NCBI RefSeq assembly: GCF_002754245.1
Contig: NZ_PEEX01000001.1
Location: 3,886,001-3,950,000, forward strand
From: Chryseobacterium sp. 52
GTDB taxonomy: Bacteria > Bacteroidota > Bacteroidia > Flavobacteriales > Weeksellaceae
DNA: 64,000 nt
Direction of reading: 5' to 3'
This document shows, piece after piece, positions 42,734-51,355 of the stretch (the stretch's first letter is position 1; each line of letters begins with the position of its first letter). Under the pieces are notes generated by a model. The model was given only the letters and a program-made list of their open reading frames with translations, ran no database searches and was not told the origin of the DNA. The translations under genes and the position numbers were made by a program.

Positions 42734-43399
42734 TCAAACATCTCTTTTTACATGGAGAATTTCAATTAAATCGAAATATCTTTTGTGAGACAAAACAGAA
42801 AGATCATTATGAAGAAACTGGTTTTTCAGATTATGAAGGCTTTTATTTTTATTGATATAGTGGAATAAATCTTTGAACTCTTGTCCGAAAAGCGTTGAAA
42901 CTAAAATTTCAATATACCATTTAACACAAGCGAACCGCCATAGAGTTTTTGGCTTTACAAATTCTACAATAATGATCTCTCCGTTATCAGCAACAATTCT
43001 CGACAGTTCATTCGCAAATGTTTGGATTTTATTTTCTTCAATGGTCTTGGTACCATAAGAACAAAGGATAACATCCATAGAACCATCTGAAATCTGGCTC
43101 TTAAAAAAATCTGTCTGAATCTGTTTTAGAGAATACATCCTTTTAAATACTGAAGATAATTTCCGGTTCATCGCAGAGGAGAAATCAAGAGTTACTATTT
43201 TTGTATTTTCATTATGTTTTTGAAGAAATTTTAAGTTCTCTCCCTGCCCACTCATGAGATCCAGAACTTTCTTATCCCCGTAATTTTTAACCTTCCTTAC
43301 AGCTTTCCTCCTGAACAATCCGGTAAAACCTAAGGACGCAATTTCATTAATATAGTATTTGGGTTGGATGTGGTCAAAATACTGTTGCAGATCATTCAT
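42734..43399 (-). CDS. Class I SAM-dependent methyltransferase
   Basis: 221 residues. Motif I KVLDLMSGQGENLKFL near 46-60, VTLDFSSAMNRKL (motif II acidic end) near 70-80, MDVILCSYGTKTIEE (motif IV-like) and a downstream ADNGEIIIVEFVKP (motif V/VI). UbiE-like, methylating a small or lipid-like molecule by inference. The start codon overlaps the stop of the upstream gene by 8 bases, so it is coupled to the SRPBCC-type membrane protein and driven from the same operator (copy B). Confidence 0.88.
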   Translation of the reverse strand: MNDLQQYFDHIQPKYYINEIASLGFTGLFRRKAVRKVKNYGDKKVLDLMSGQGENLKFLQKHNENTKIVTLDFSSAMNRKLSSVFKRMYSLKQIQTDFFKSQISDGSMDVILCSYGTKTIEENKIQTFANELSRIVADNGEIIIVEFVKPKTLWRFACVKWYIEILVSTLFGQEFKDLFHYINKNKSLHNLKNQFLHNDLSVLSHKRYFDLIEILHVKRDV

Positions 43400-44336
43400 G
43401 TTCAGATTGTTGTTTGATAGAGTTTAATACCTGGCCTTGCATTCTGTCTAAGATATAATTAGACCATTTTTTCCAATACCATTTGGGAGCAATTTTGTAA
43501 CTGTATTGTGTTTTTGCTATTATTTTTGTCTTATTTTCAGAGAGTTTCTGTAAAGAAATTTCTCCGTAATCCACTATAAAATAATCATGCAGATGCCTGG
43601 CATCCATTTCTTCGTAGGGACTCACTTCTTTCATAGGAACCGTCTGGTTTTCCAAAGAAAATCTAACCTTCTTATTTTCTATGTATTCATCAATATTCAA
43701 GTTTATATCATCATTATTGGTTTCACATTGATAAATTAAGTTTCCTTTATTGTTAATCAGTTGTATACTTTTCGGATAGCTTACTCCTTTTTCGAATAAA
43801 ATAAAATCCGGTTTGTTAAATAAAATACTGGTACTAAGTAATTTCCATACTGTATCACTGGAAGAGTTAACAATTATTTCCGTAGTTACAGTATCCCGAA
43901 TAGGTTCTGAGTTCTGGTCAAAGATATAAGAAGCAGGATTTATAACGAGAAGAAATAAGAAAACGCTTCCTGTATACCTTCTTTTATCCAGACCGCCAAT
44001 TACCGAACCTATCATAAAGCCAACTAACATAGCAAATGCAATAAAAGGAATTGCCATAATAATACAGATAGCCCCTTCTAACCCGATTCCAATTAAGATT
44101 AAGGAAAATACAAACAAGCCTATGATTATTTTTAAAATAGTCAGACAAATCTTCCATACCTCTATTTCTCTAAAATATTTAATGTACCCAATGATAAGTC
44201 CTATTGAAATGGGAATAGTAAAAAACATCGTGATTCCGTATTCCCCATTTTGTACCATTAAAAACCAGGCAGCAACGATGAGAGAAATAAATATAAAGAT
44301 TAAAAGGTACAGATGCTTTTGAAATATAGTTTTCAT
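43392..44336 (-). CDS. Membrane protein with C-terminal SRPBCC-like domain
   Basis: 314 residues. About five hydrophobic helices in the first 140 residues (LYLLIFIFISLIVAAWFLM, ITMFFTIPISIGLIIGYI, IIIGLFVFSLILIGIG, GAICIIMAIPFIAFAMLV), then an extracytoplasmic or cytoplasmic beta-rich domain with TTEIIVNSSSDTVWKLL and HDYFIVDYGEISL...TQYSYKIAP, which has the SRPBCC pattern. First gene of a two-gene unit with the methyltransferase and preceded by an identical 46-base operator-like copy. Function unknown; a link to membrane lipids is inferred from its neighbours. Confidence 0.75.
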   Translation of the reverse strand: MKTIFQKHLYLLIFIFISLIVAAWFLMVQNGEYGITMFFTIPISIGLIIGYIKYFREIEVWKICLTILKIIIGLFVFSLILIGIGLEGAICIIMAIPFIAFAMLVGFMIGSVIGGLDKRRYTGSVFLFLLVINPASYIFDQNSEPIRDTVTTEIIVNSSSDTVWKLLSTSILFNKPDFILFEKGVSYPKSIQLINNKGNLIYQCETNNDDINLNIDEYIENKKVRFSLENQTVPMKEVSPYEEMDARHLHDYFIVDYGEISLQKLSENKTKIIAKTQYSYKIAPKWYWKKWSNYILDRMQGQVLNSIKQQSEHE

Positions 44337-44350
44337 AATTATTGTTTGTT

Positions 44351-44396
44351 TTATATTTTCAGTAATTTTTGAAAGTTAATTTGAAATAAAAAAGGA
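44351..44396 (-). promoter_or_regulatory. Operator-like repeat, copy B (SRPBCC/methyltransferase unit)
   Basis: Same 46 bases as copy A, with palindrome core at 44357-44374, placed 15 bases before the start codon at 44336 and 19 bases downstream of the regulator gene's stop (44415). The lack of change over all 46 bases suggests recent duplication of this control region. Confidence 0.7.
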
Positions 44397-44414
44397 TCTT
44401 CATCCCTTTTCACT

Positions 44415-44930
44415 TTATTTTAACAGGTTGGTAATCTTTCCTACCAGCCAGTGATCATCACTTTTAATCGCCAGATCCATAATATTGTTGATCTTTCCGG
44501 TTACTGAACTGAAATCACTCATCAGTTTTATAAATTCTTTGGCTTCTTCAGAATCGTTGTCTTCAATATTCTTTAATTCTTCCAAAAAGGAAATTACCGG
44601 TTCTATTTCTCTCTTTCTGCGTTCTTTTGTAATTTGCTTAAACAGATACCAGACATCTTTTTCAGCAATGAAATATTCCTTTCTATCTCCTTTTATAAAT
44701 TCTTTTTTTACAATGCCCCAGTCTATAAGTGCGCGGAGGTTCATATTGGCATTTCCTCTTGAAATTTCCAGCTGTTCCATCACCTCATCGGTAGAAAGCG
44801 GTTTTCCACTTGCCAGCAGCAAAGCATGAACCTGTGCCATTGTGCGGTTGATTCCCCAGTTAGTAGCGAATGTTCCCCACGTTTGGATGTACTTTTCTTT
44901 TGCTTCTGAAAGTTTCATTTGTTGCTCCAT
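44415..44930 (-). CDS. GbsR/MarR-type transcriptional regulator
   Basis: 171 residues. GbsR pattern: a Trp-containing N-terminal helix (IQTWGTFATNWGINRTMAQVHALLL), then a winged helix with KPLSTDEVMEQLEISRGNANMNLRALIDWGIVKKE, and a C-terminal helical effector part (EIEPVISFLEELKN, FIKLMSDFSSVTGKINNIMDLAI). Its gene is preceded by a full-consensus promoter overlapped by the third copy of the operator-like repeat, so negative autoregulation is likely. It probably represses the desaturase and methyltransferase units too. The ligand is unknown. Confidence 0.9.
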   Translation of the reverse strand: MEQQMKLSEAKEKYIQTWGTFATNWGINRTMAQVHALLLASGKPLSTDEVMEQLEISRGNANMNLRALIDWGIVKKEFIKGDRKEYFIAEKDVWYLFKQITKERRKREIEPVISFLEELKNIEDNDSEEAKEFIKLMSDFSSVTGKINNIMDLAIKSDDHWLVGKITNLLK

Positions 44931-44945
44931 TTTTTATTTCTGTAA

Positions 44946-44975
44946 CAAATGTAATTATATTTTTTGAATTTTCAA
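44946..44975 (-). promoter_or_regulatory. Consensus Bacteroidota promoter of the GbsR-type gene
   Basis: On the minus strand: TTG (44975-44973), 19 bases, then TACATTTG (44953-44946), an exact match to TTG-N19-TAnnTTTG. Transcription would begin about ten bases before the start codon at 44930. The -33 TTG lies inside the right arm of the operator-like palindrome. Confidence 0.78.
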
Positions 44976-44996
44976 TAATTTTTGAAAGTTAATTTG
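44969..44996 (-). promoter_or_regulatory. Operator-like repeat, copy C (regulator autoregulation)
   Basis: 28 bases matching copies A and B with one change (A for G in the spacer at 44975), including the palindrome TTTCA-ataatttt-TGAAA. It overlaps the -33 element of the regulator's promoter, so binding would block RNA polymerase. Confidence 0.7.
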
Positions 44997-45326
44997 CTTT
45001 GAATTAATAATTCCATTTCAATAAACAAATTAGCACTTCATTGTTCGCTTTATTCATCATAATTTATATACAAAAACGGAATGTTCTAAGAACAATTAAT
45101 TTATAAAGAAAACCTAACTTCCAGTTGATTTTGAATTATACTAAATCTGTGATAGATTTTATTTATTTTATCCAAATTATGTCATTTAAGAAGCTAAATA
45201 CGATGATCTGGTGAAGTATCGTTCTCTAATCCCATATCTTATGGTTCTCCGGAATTATCATCTCCTTTATTCAAAAATTGTGGCATAAAAAATGATTCAT
45301 TTTCAGGATAATACAACATTTAAAAA
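44997..45326. other. 330-base AT-rich intergenic region
   Basis: Between the divergent regulator and aldehyde dehydrogenase genes. No convincing ORF: an 11-codon ATG frame at 45180 is ignored. It contains an 11-base palindrome GTTCTAAGAAC at 45083-45093 that may be a binding site. No terminator or RNA is recognised. Confidence 0.45.
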
Positions 45327-46646
45327 ATGGATACAAAATTAGAACAACACATTATACAGGTATTTCAAAATCAGAAAAAATTCTTTGCCACCCATCAGAC
45401 AAAATCAATTGATTTTAGAATCAAACAACTGGAACATTTCAAAAAAGTATTTACTGAACATACAGATGCTCTTTGTGACGCGCTGTTTACAGATTTAGGA
45501 AAGAGCAGACAGGAAGCTGAATATGCTGAAATAAAACTTGTTTTAGACGAATTAGATTATTGTCTTTCTAACCTTGAAGCATGGGCAAAACCTATTGAAC
45601 AGCCTACCATTATACATTCCTCAGGAAATGAAATGATCAGTAAAATTACATTTCAGCCTTATGGTGTCAATTATATCGTCGGTCCATTCAATTATCCGGT
45701 TCAGTTAACGTTCAGTCCTTTGGTGGGAGCACTTATCGCAGGGAATACAGCGATTATTAAGCCTTCAGAAAACACCCCGAATGTAGCCAATGTTATAGAA
45801 AAAATAGTACAGGAAGCTTTCCAGCCGGAGTATGTTGCCGTGGTTCAGGGAGCAATTGAAGAAAATACGCTTTTGCTGAGTTTAGACTTTGACTATATTT
45901 TCTTTACAGGAAGTCCCAATGTGGGCAAAATAGTGATGAAGGCGGCGGCCGAAAAGCTGATCCCTCTTACCCTTGAACTTGGAGGCAAGTCTCCTACCAT
46001 TGTTCATAAAGATGCTGATCTGGACAAAACAGTAGCAAGAATTACCCGGGGAAAATGGATGAATTGCGGACAAACCTGTGTAGCTCCGGATTATATCTAT
46101 GCTCATGAATCTATAAAAGATGAACTGATTTTAAAGCTCAAAGCCTATCTAGATCAAACTTATCCGGGATCTTCGTTGGGTAAAATCGGTAAAATTGTTT
46201 CCCAGCAGCAGGTTAAAAACCTTTCAGGCTATTTGAGTTCTGCAAAAGATAAAGTAGTATACGGAGGAAAATATGATCTGGAAAACCGTTATTTTGAAGC
46301 AACGTTAATGGATCATGTTACCTGGGATGACGCTGTGATGCAACAGGAAATATTTGGTCCGATTCTTCCATTTTTAACCTATACGGATATTGATGTTGTT
46401 TTGGATGAAATCAATTCCAGACCTAAGCCACTGGCTTTATATATATTCTCAGAAGACCCTAATTTTGCGGAAGATGTCCTGAACAGAACCACAAGTGGTG
46501 ATGCAGAAATCAACAGTACCCTGATTCATGTGGGATCTCACTTTCTGCCTTTTGGAGGTGTCGGAACTTCAGGGATGGGAAAATACCATGGAAAATACAG
46601 TTTTGAAACCTTCAGCCATACCCGGTCTGTATTGGAATTAAAATAA
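45327..46646 (+). CDS. Aldehyde dehydrogenase (class 3-like)
   Basis: 439 residues, the short class-3/AlkH-type length. Gly motif FTGSPNVGKIVMKAA near 194-208, catalytic Glu in TLELGGKSPTIVHKDAD near 214-230, catalytic Cys in MNCGQTCVAPDYIY near 250, and C-terminal FLPFGGVGTSGMGKYHGKYSFETFSH. Oxidises aldehydes, likely fatty aldehydes, with NAD(P)+. Its divergent placement from the lipid-cluster regulator suggests, but does not prove, a shared regulatory region. Confidence 0.94.
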   Translation: MDTKLEQHIIQVFQNQKKFFATHQTKSIDFRIKQLEHFKKVFTEHTDALCDALFTDLGKSRQEAEYAEIKLVLDELDYCLSNLEAWAKPIEQPTIIHSSGNEMISKITFQPYGVNYIVGPFNYPVQLTFSPLVGALIAGNTAIIKPSENTPNVANVIEKIVQEAFQPEYVAVVQGAIEENTLLLSLDFDYIFFTGSPNVGKIVMKAAAEKLIPLTLELGGKSPTIVHKDADLDKTVARITRGKWMNCGQTCVAPDYIYAHESIKDELILKLKAYLDQTYPGSSLGKIGKIVSQQQVKNLSGYLSSAKDKVVYGGKYDLENRYFEATLMDHVTWDDAVMQQEIFGPILPFLTYTDIDVVLDEINSRPKPLALYIFSEDPNFAEDVLNRTTSGDAEINSTLIHVGSHFLPFGGVGTSGMGKYHGKYSFETFSHTRSVLELK

Positions 46647-46653
46647 AAAAAAT

Positions 46654-46712
46654 ATCCCTGAATGTACCACGCAAGCTTATTGAAAAGCTTTGGATATGGT
46701 ACATTCAGGGAT
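46654..46712 (-). terminator. Large nested hairpin, terminator of the A2M operon
   Basis: ATCCCTGAATGTACC (46654-46668) pairs perfectly with GGTACATTCAGGGAT (46698-46712), enclosing an inner AAGCTT pair (46673-46678 and 46685-46690). Read on the minus strand it is followed by ATTTTTTTT, giving a terminator for the operon ending at 46784. On the plus strand it is a possible weak end for the aldehyde dehydrogenase transcript. Confidence 0.72.
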
Positions 46713-46783
46713 GTTATAAAAGATGTATAAAATTCTTCTCAACCGGAATTATTCCGTTTCAATATCCTGTTAGAAAAATGAAT

Positions 46784-49700
46784 TTAATACTCAATTTTTG
46801 CAGTTATTCCTTCATTCCAGTATTTTAATTCCGGCATATAATAAAGATAGACATTGCTTGCCTTTGCCGTGTATTCTCCTGCAAATTCCACTTTCAGATC
46901 AAGATTGATGACTTTTGTTTCTTCCGTATCAAAATGTTCCCAATACAGCACCAGATAGTTATCAAAAATTTCATAATAAGAAACCTGCTTTTTATCTATA
47001 AGATCTTTCAGTAAAGCATTCTGAAGGGTCAATCCGGCAGGAATTCCAATTTTAGCAACGACCATTGGTAACGGTCCGTTGATTTTATTTTTTACGGTAA
47101 CTGTCATTCTATTGGTCTCTCCTACTTTTGCAGTTGCTGATTTCAACTTTGTTTCCAGTGTCACAGGGATGTCTTTACTTTCCGGAGCCTGCAGGGTGTA
47201 ATAATGATATTCAAGCTTATAAGGCAGTCCTTTTTGGATGTTTTCTGCATATCCAATACTTATTTCATTCTGTCCGGCTCTGTAAGCTGAAGCAATACTT
47301 ATTTTTGGAGCAACTTCCACTTGATTAATTTTAATTTTAGGTTTTTCAGCTCCATACAATTTCTCATTTTTAGCAAAAAAATCAGACAGGGCCTCTAAAG
47401 CCAGTGTTGTAGCCTGCGTTGATCCGAAACCGTAATATCCATTATAGTTAATCAATTGATCAGCTGCTTCTGCAATTTTTAACTGGTTTTGTTTTTCATC
47501 TTTCTGAAGAGCCATCACGTATAGCGACAACGTTTCTGCACTGGCTGAAATTCCTTTAGAACCTGTAAAAGTAATTTCTGTTTGCTCATTTTTATCTTTA
47601 TACTGTTTGTTCAGAAGCATCATCAGATCCTGATATTCTTTATTTTTTCCAAGATAGGCAGAAGCATTGGCCATGAGTGCCATCTGATAAGAATCCTTTG
47701 TGACCAATGCTTTGTTCAATGCAACCTGATAAGGTTCTTCCAATTGATCTTTTAAACCAATTTTAGACAGCGCATAGATCACATACATATTCCTTGACCA
47801 TGCGTGTTCAGAGAAAGGACTTTTCATCTCATAATTTTTTCTTACCTCGAAAATCCCGTTCTGGTTTTTCTTAGATAAGATAAAAGAAGTCAGATTCTGA
47901 ATTATTTTAGGGTCTATATTGACGTACTTTTTCAAATCCCTGAATTCCAGCAATGCAAAAGCAGACACAGCTGCATCAGATTCCGAGGTGTTGAAATACC
48001 CGAAACCTCCGTCTCTATTCTTATAATTCAGCATTTTTTGGTAGCCTTTTTTCATATTTCTTATCACAAAGCTTTCTGTTTCCGGCGTAATTTTTTTAAT
48101 GGATTTTAAATAATCAAGAATAAAAGCATTAGGATACACGGTAGATGAAAGCTGCTCAAAACATCCGTGAGGTTCACGCTTCAGTCTTTCCATATCTTCA
48201 AACATCTGCAATGCTACATTTTCATACACATAATAGGAAGAGGAAAAACTGCCATTAATATATTCAGGAATAAGTGTTTTTATATTTTCCGAAGTATTGT
48301 TAATCACAGAATAATGATGAGGAAATCCTTTTTCTTCAACATTAAACGGAAGAATCATTGTTTCTCTGAAATCTCCTGAACGTATGGAAAACTGAATATT
48401 TGAATTTATAATATCATCCGTTTGCATTGTAACAAACAGTCTCCCTGATTCGAGTGGTTTCAATGTGATGATGCTGTCAAATTTCATTAATTTAACTCTA
48501 TTGGGAACAATCACATCCATTATCATTTTTCTGGTTTCAGCTGAATTGTTTTTAATTACCACAGGAATGGTCATCTGGTCTGTTCTTGTAAGGTACTGTG
48601 GTATTTTGGCATCAATGGAGATAAGACTCTGAGCGGCATATGTGGTTTCATTTCTACCAATCAGACCGGTTCCGGAAATACCTTCGGTCATAATTCTGAA
48701 AGCGGTATTGGCATCAGAATTATAAAATTCCACTTGTGCTTTTCCTTTTTTATCAGTCTCTACCACAGGATTCCAATAAATAGTTTCCCGGTAGTCAAAC
48801 CGGTAAGATGTATTGGTACTCTGATAGACAGGGTAATAAAAATCTCTGCTGTAAGAATAGGATATCAGACTATCACGGGGAATGGTCATCACAGCGTAAT
48901 ATGATTTTGGTGTTACATCCATTTTCAACTGTGAACGTAAATTTTTCAGAGAATTAATAATGATCACCCCATTTGCACCTCTGCTTCCGTAAATGGATGT
49001 TGCAGCGGCATCTTTCAGAACTGTTATACTATTGATATCATTAGGATTAATCACTGTTTTAAAATTTTCTACCGGTACTCCGTCAACCACGTACAAAGGG
49101 GTTATGTTGGAAACTGAAGCAGTTCCTCTTATCAACACGCTACTTCCGGGCTGTCCACTTGCCGGATTGATGGCTACTCCAGCAACTTTTCCGCTTAAAA
49201 CAGAAGACAGATCCGGGTTTTGAAGCTCTTCATTTTTTGAAACGGCTGTGGATGCTGTGAGATCTTTTTTCTTAATTGCATTATATCCTAATATGACAAC
49301 TTCTTCAATTCGGGATCCGCTTATTGTATCTTTCCTGCTTCCATATCCTCTGTCTTTATATAATTTTTTTGATCTGTTTTCAGAGGCAGACTTTGTTTTT
49401 TCTGTAGTTACAATCTTTTTCTCGGCTTCCTCTCTAAGTTTTATCTTTTCTGATTCTTTAACTGCTTCTTTTACAACCTCTTCTACATTTACATTATTCA
49501 ATGATTTTTTAGCAAGCGGATTTACAGGAAGCCTGTAGGATAATATTCTGATTTTCACTTCCTGTTTTGGCTGAAAAGATTTGGCTACCAATTGATAAGT
49601 ATCGTCTGTTTTCAGATCCGAAAAATAGAAGGTTCCTTCTTCGGAGGTAGTCTGTTTAAGAACATTTCTTCCTTTTATCAGATAAACCTCGGCTTTTACA

Positions 49701-51352
49701 GGTTTCCCGTTTTCATCCTCTACAATTCCGTAAATCGGATTCTTCTTTTCAGGAAAATACTTATACTTCTGGTTTTTAATAACATCAGGGATAAGTTCAA
49801 AATATCTATATCCATTGGTCAGCATGAGAAGATCAAGACTTTTCACTGCTTTTTCTTCTTTTTTGTCAAAATAAAACTGTGGTCTTTCTATTTTCCCCCT
49901 TAATTCAGAATCCATGAGAATCCATGATAAGATATGATTTTGCTTATCATCTGCATAAGTCCAAAGTTTATCATCAACAACACTCATGGCTAAATTTGCA
50001 GGAACGGGCTGACCGTTTTCATCCGTGGTTTCAATATCCAGTATTACCTTTTCTCTTGGAAGATATTGTTGTTTTACCGGTTTTATTTTTACGTTCATCT
50101 GCCTGTTTTCATTAGCAAAGACAATACGTTCTGCAAGGGGAATTCCACCTTCAAAAACAGTAAATCTACAGATACCGGACGGAAGCTCTTTTTCCGAAAT
50201 TTCGAATTGATTCAATCCTTTTTGTAGTGAAATTGAATGGTTATATATTTCTTTTTCGCGGAAGCTTCCTTTTAGAACTATATTTCTTTGATCCGTAGAA
50301 ATAATCTTGCCATAAACCTTTCGATTTTCTTTATAGAGATTCAAAATTACTCCTTCGTCTTTGGCAATCGGGAGCTGGTACTTTTGATTAATATTTTCAG
50401 GCTTTACAACTTTTGCATAATATGTTTCCCCTTTCTTAGGCGTAAAAAGGAAACTTCCCATTCCGAAGTTATAGGCTGTGGATTCTAATATTTTTTTATT
50501 ATCCTGATTAAAAATTTCCAAAACGGCATCAACAGACTTCTCCAATTCATCTAAAACTTTAAACGCCATATTCTGTTCAATGCCATTTATAAAAGTCCCG
50601 CCTTCCGGCATCAACTTCAGATCAAGATAGTTCAGAACAATCGGAATATTTCTGGAAATAGATTCTGTAAAACCGTCAAAATTAATTTTAATATTCAGCA
50701 GGGCATCTGAAGACTTTAAAACTTTAGGAAGATTAAACTTCAGTTGCTTCTTACCTTCTTTATCCGTTATAAACTTTCCTTCTGAAATAGTTTCTCCGTT
50801 GTGCATTACCATATAATCTCCTTCATAGAAAGGAATCGGCTGATTGCTCAGACTTCTCATCGAAAAATCAGCAATAACTTCATCTCCTGCTCCATAGCCT
50901 TTTTTAGGGAAATCAAGCTTCATTAAAATTCTGGGTGAAACTATTTTCTGCAAAGTAATCTCTTTCTCAAAAACATTTTTACCTTCTTCATTCTGCATCC
51001 AGTTGGTAAAAGCTCTGATCTTATAAACTCCTCCTTTCATATCATCACTGAAAGAAAAATAGCCTTCTACATACCCGTTTTGAATTTCATATTTGGCTTT
51101 TTTAATAACGCTTCCACTTGGATCAATCAATTCAAAATTCACAACTTTGCTTTGGTCAGCGGGAAGATTATTTTCAGCTTTTACAACGTAAATTTTAAAA
51201 TACATTTCTTCGCCGGGTTTATAAAAAACATGGCTGGTCTGTATATACGTTTTTTCTTTTTCGAAATCTTTAAACTGGTTCTGAGCTTTCAAATCAACAT
51301 TTGAAAACAGTAAAATCAGCAGTATAATATAGTTTGTAGTTTTAAAATCCAT
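46784..51352 (-). CDS. Alpha-2-macroglobulin-like protein containing a TonB plug-like domain
   Basis: 1522 residues, signal peptide ending near 23 (VDLKAQ). N-terminal MG-type domains (KTYIQTSHVFYKPGEEMYFKIYV and following). A carboxypeptidase-like regulatory strand set near 540-600 (IYGIVEDENGKPVKAEVYLI). Then a plug-like domain at about 684-800: EEVVILGYNA, SSVLSGKVAGV, GSSVLIRGTAS, PLYVVDGVPVENF, INSITVLKDAAATSIYG, SRGANGVIIINS. The bait/thioester half follows (about 840-1500) with thioester-type GCFEQ near 1060 and a helical toroid. The canonical alpha-2-macroglobulin motif is GCGEQ and the bacterial one is often GCLEQ. Last gene of a four-gene operon and 3 bases after the plugless barrel. 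Domain order is read by eye. Confidence 0.82.
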   Translation of the reverse strand: MDFKTTNYIILLILLFSNVDLKAQNQFKDFEKEKTYIQTSHVFYKPGEEMYFKIYVVKAENNLPADQSKVVNFELIDPSGSVIKKAKYEIQNGYVEGYFSFSDDMKGGVYKIRAFTNWMQNEEGKNVFEKEITLQKIVSPRILMKLDFPKKGYGAGDEVIADFSMRSLSNQPIPFYEGDYMVMHNGETISEGKFITDKEGKKQLKFNLPKVLKSSDALLNIKINFDGFTESISRNIPIVLNYLDLKLMPEGGTFINGIEQNMAFKVLDELEKSVDAVLEIFNQDNKKILESTAYNFGMGSFLFTPKKGETYYAKVVKPENINQKYQLPIAKDEGVILNLYKENRKVYGKIISTDQRNIVLKGSFREKEIYNHSISLQKGLNQFEISEKELPSGICRFTVFEGGIPLAERIVFANENRQMNVKIKPVKQQYLPREKVILDIETTDENGQPVPANLAMSVVDDKLWTYADDKQNHILSWILMDSELRGKIERPQFYFDKKEEKAVKSLDLLMLTNGYRYFELIPDVIKNQKYKYFPEKKNPIYGIVEDENGKPVKAEVYLIKGRNVLKQTTSEEGTFYFSDLKTDDTYQLVAKSFQPKQEVKIRILSYRLPVNPLAKKSLNNVNVEEVVKEAVKESEKIKLREEAEKKIVTTEKTKSASENRSKKLYKDRGYGSRKDTISGSRIEEVVILGYNAIKKKDLTASTAVSKNEELQNPDLSSVLSGKVAGVAINPASGQPGSSVLIRGTASVSNITPLYVVDGVPVENFKTVINPNDINSITVLKDAAATSIYGSRGANGVIIINSLKNLRSQLKMDVTPKSYYAVMTIPRDSLISYSYSRDFYYPVYQSTNTSYRFDYRETIYWNPVVETDKKGKAQVEFYNSDANTAFRIMTEGISGTGLIGRNETTYAAQSLISIDAKIPQYLTRTDQMTIPVVIKNNSAETRKMIMDVIVPNRVKLMKFDSIITLKPLESGRLFVTMQTDDIINSNIQFSIRSGDFRETMILPFNVEEKGFPHHYSVINNTSENIKTLIPEYINGSFSSSYYVYENVALQMFEDMERLKREPHGCFEQLSSTVYPNAFILDYLKSIKKITPETESFVIRNMKKGYQKMLNYKNRDGGFGYFNTSESDAAVSAFALLEFRDLKKYVNIDPKIIQNLTSFILSKKNQNGIFEVRKNYEMKSPFSEHAWSRNMYVIYALSKIGLKDQLEEPYQVALNKALVTKDSYQMALMANASAYLGKNKEYQDLMMLLNKQYKDKNEQTEITFTGSKGISASAETLSLYVMALQKDEKQNQLKIAEAADQLINYNGYYGFGSTQATTLALEALSDFFAKNEKLYGAEKPKIKINQVEVAPKISIASAYRAGQNEISIGYAENIQKGLPYKLEYHYYTLQAPESKDIPVTLETKLKSATAKVGETNRMTVTVKNKINGPLPMVVAKIGIPAGLTLQNALLKDLIDKKQVSYYEIFDNYLVLYWEHFDTEETKVINLDLKVEFAGEYTAKASNVYLYYMPELKYWNEGITAKIEY

Positions 51353-51355
51353 ACA

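Noticed and set aside
45180..45215. 11-codon ORF before the aldehyde dehydrogenase gene
   Set aside because: Too short and without a signal or conserved pattern.
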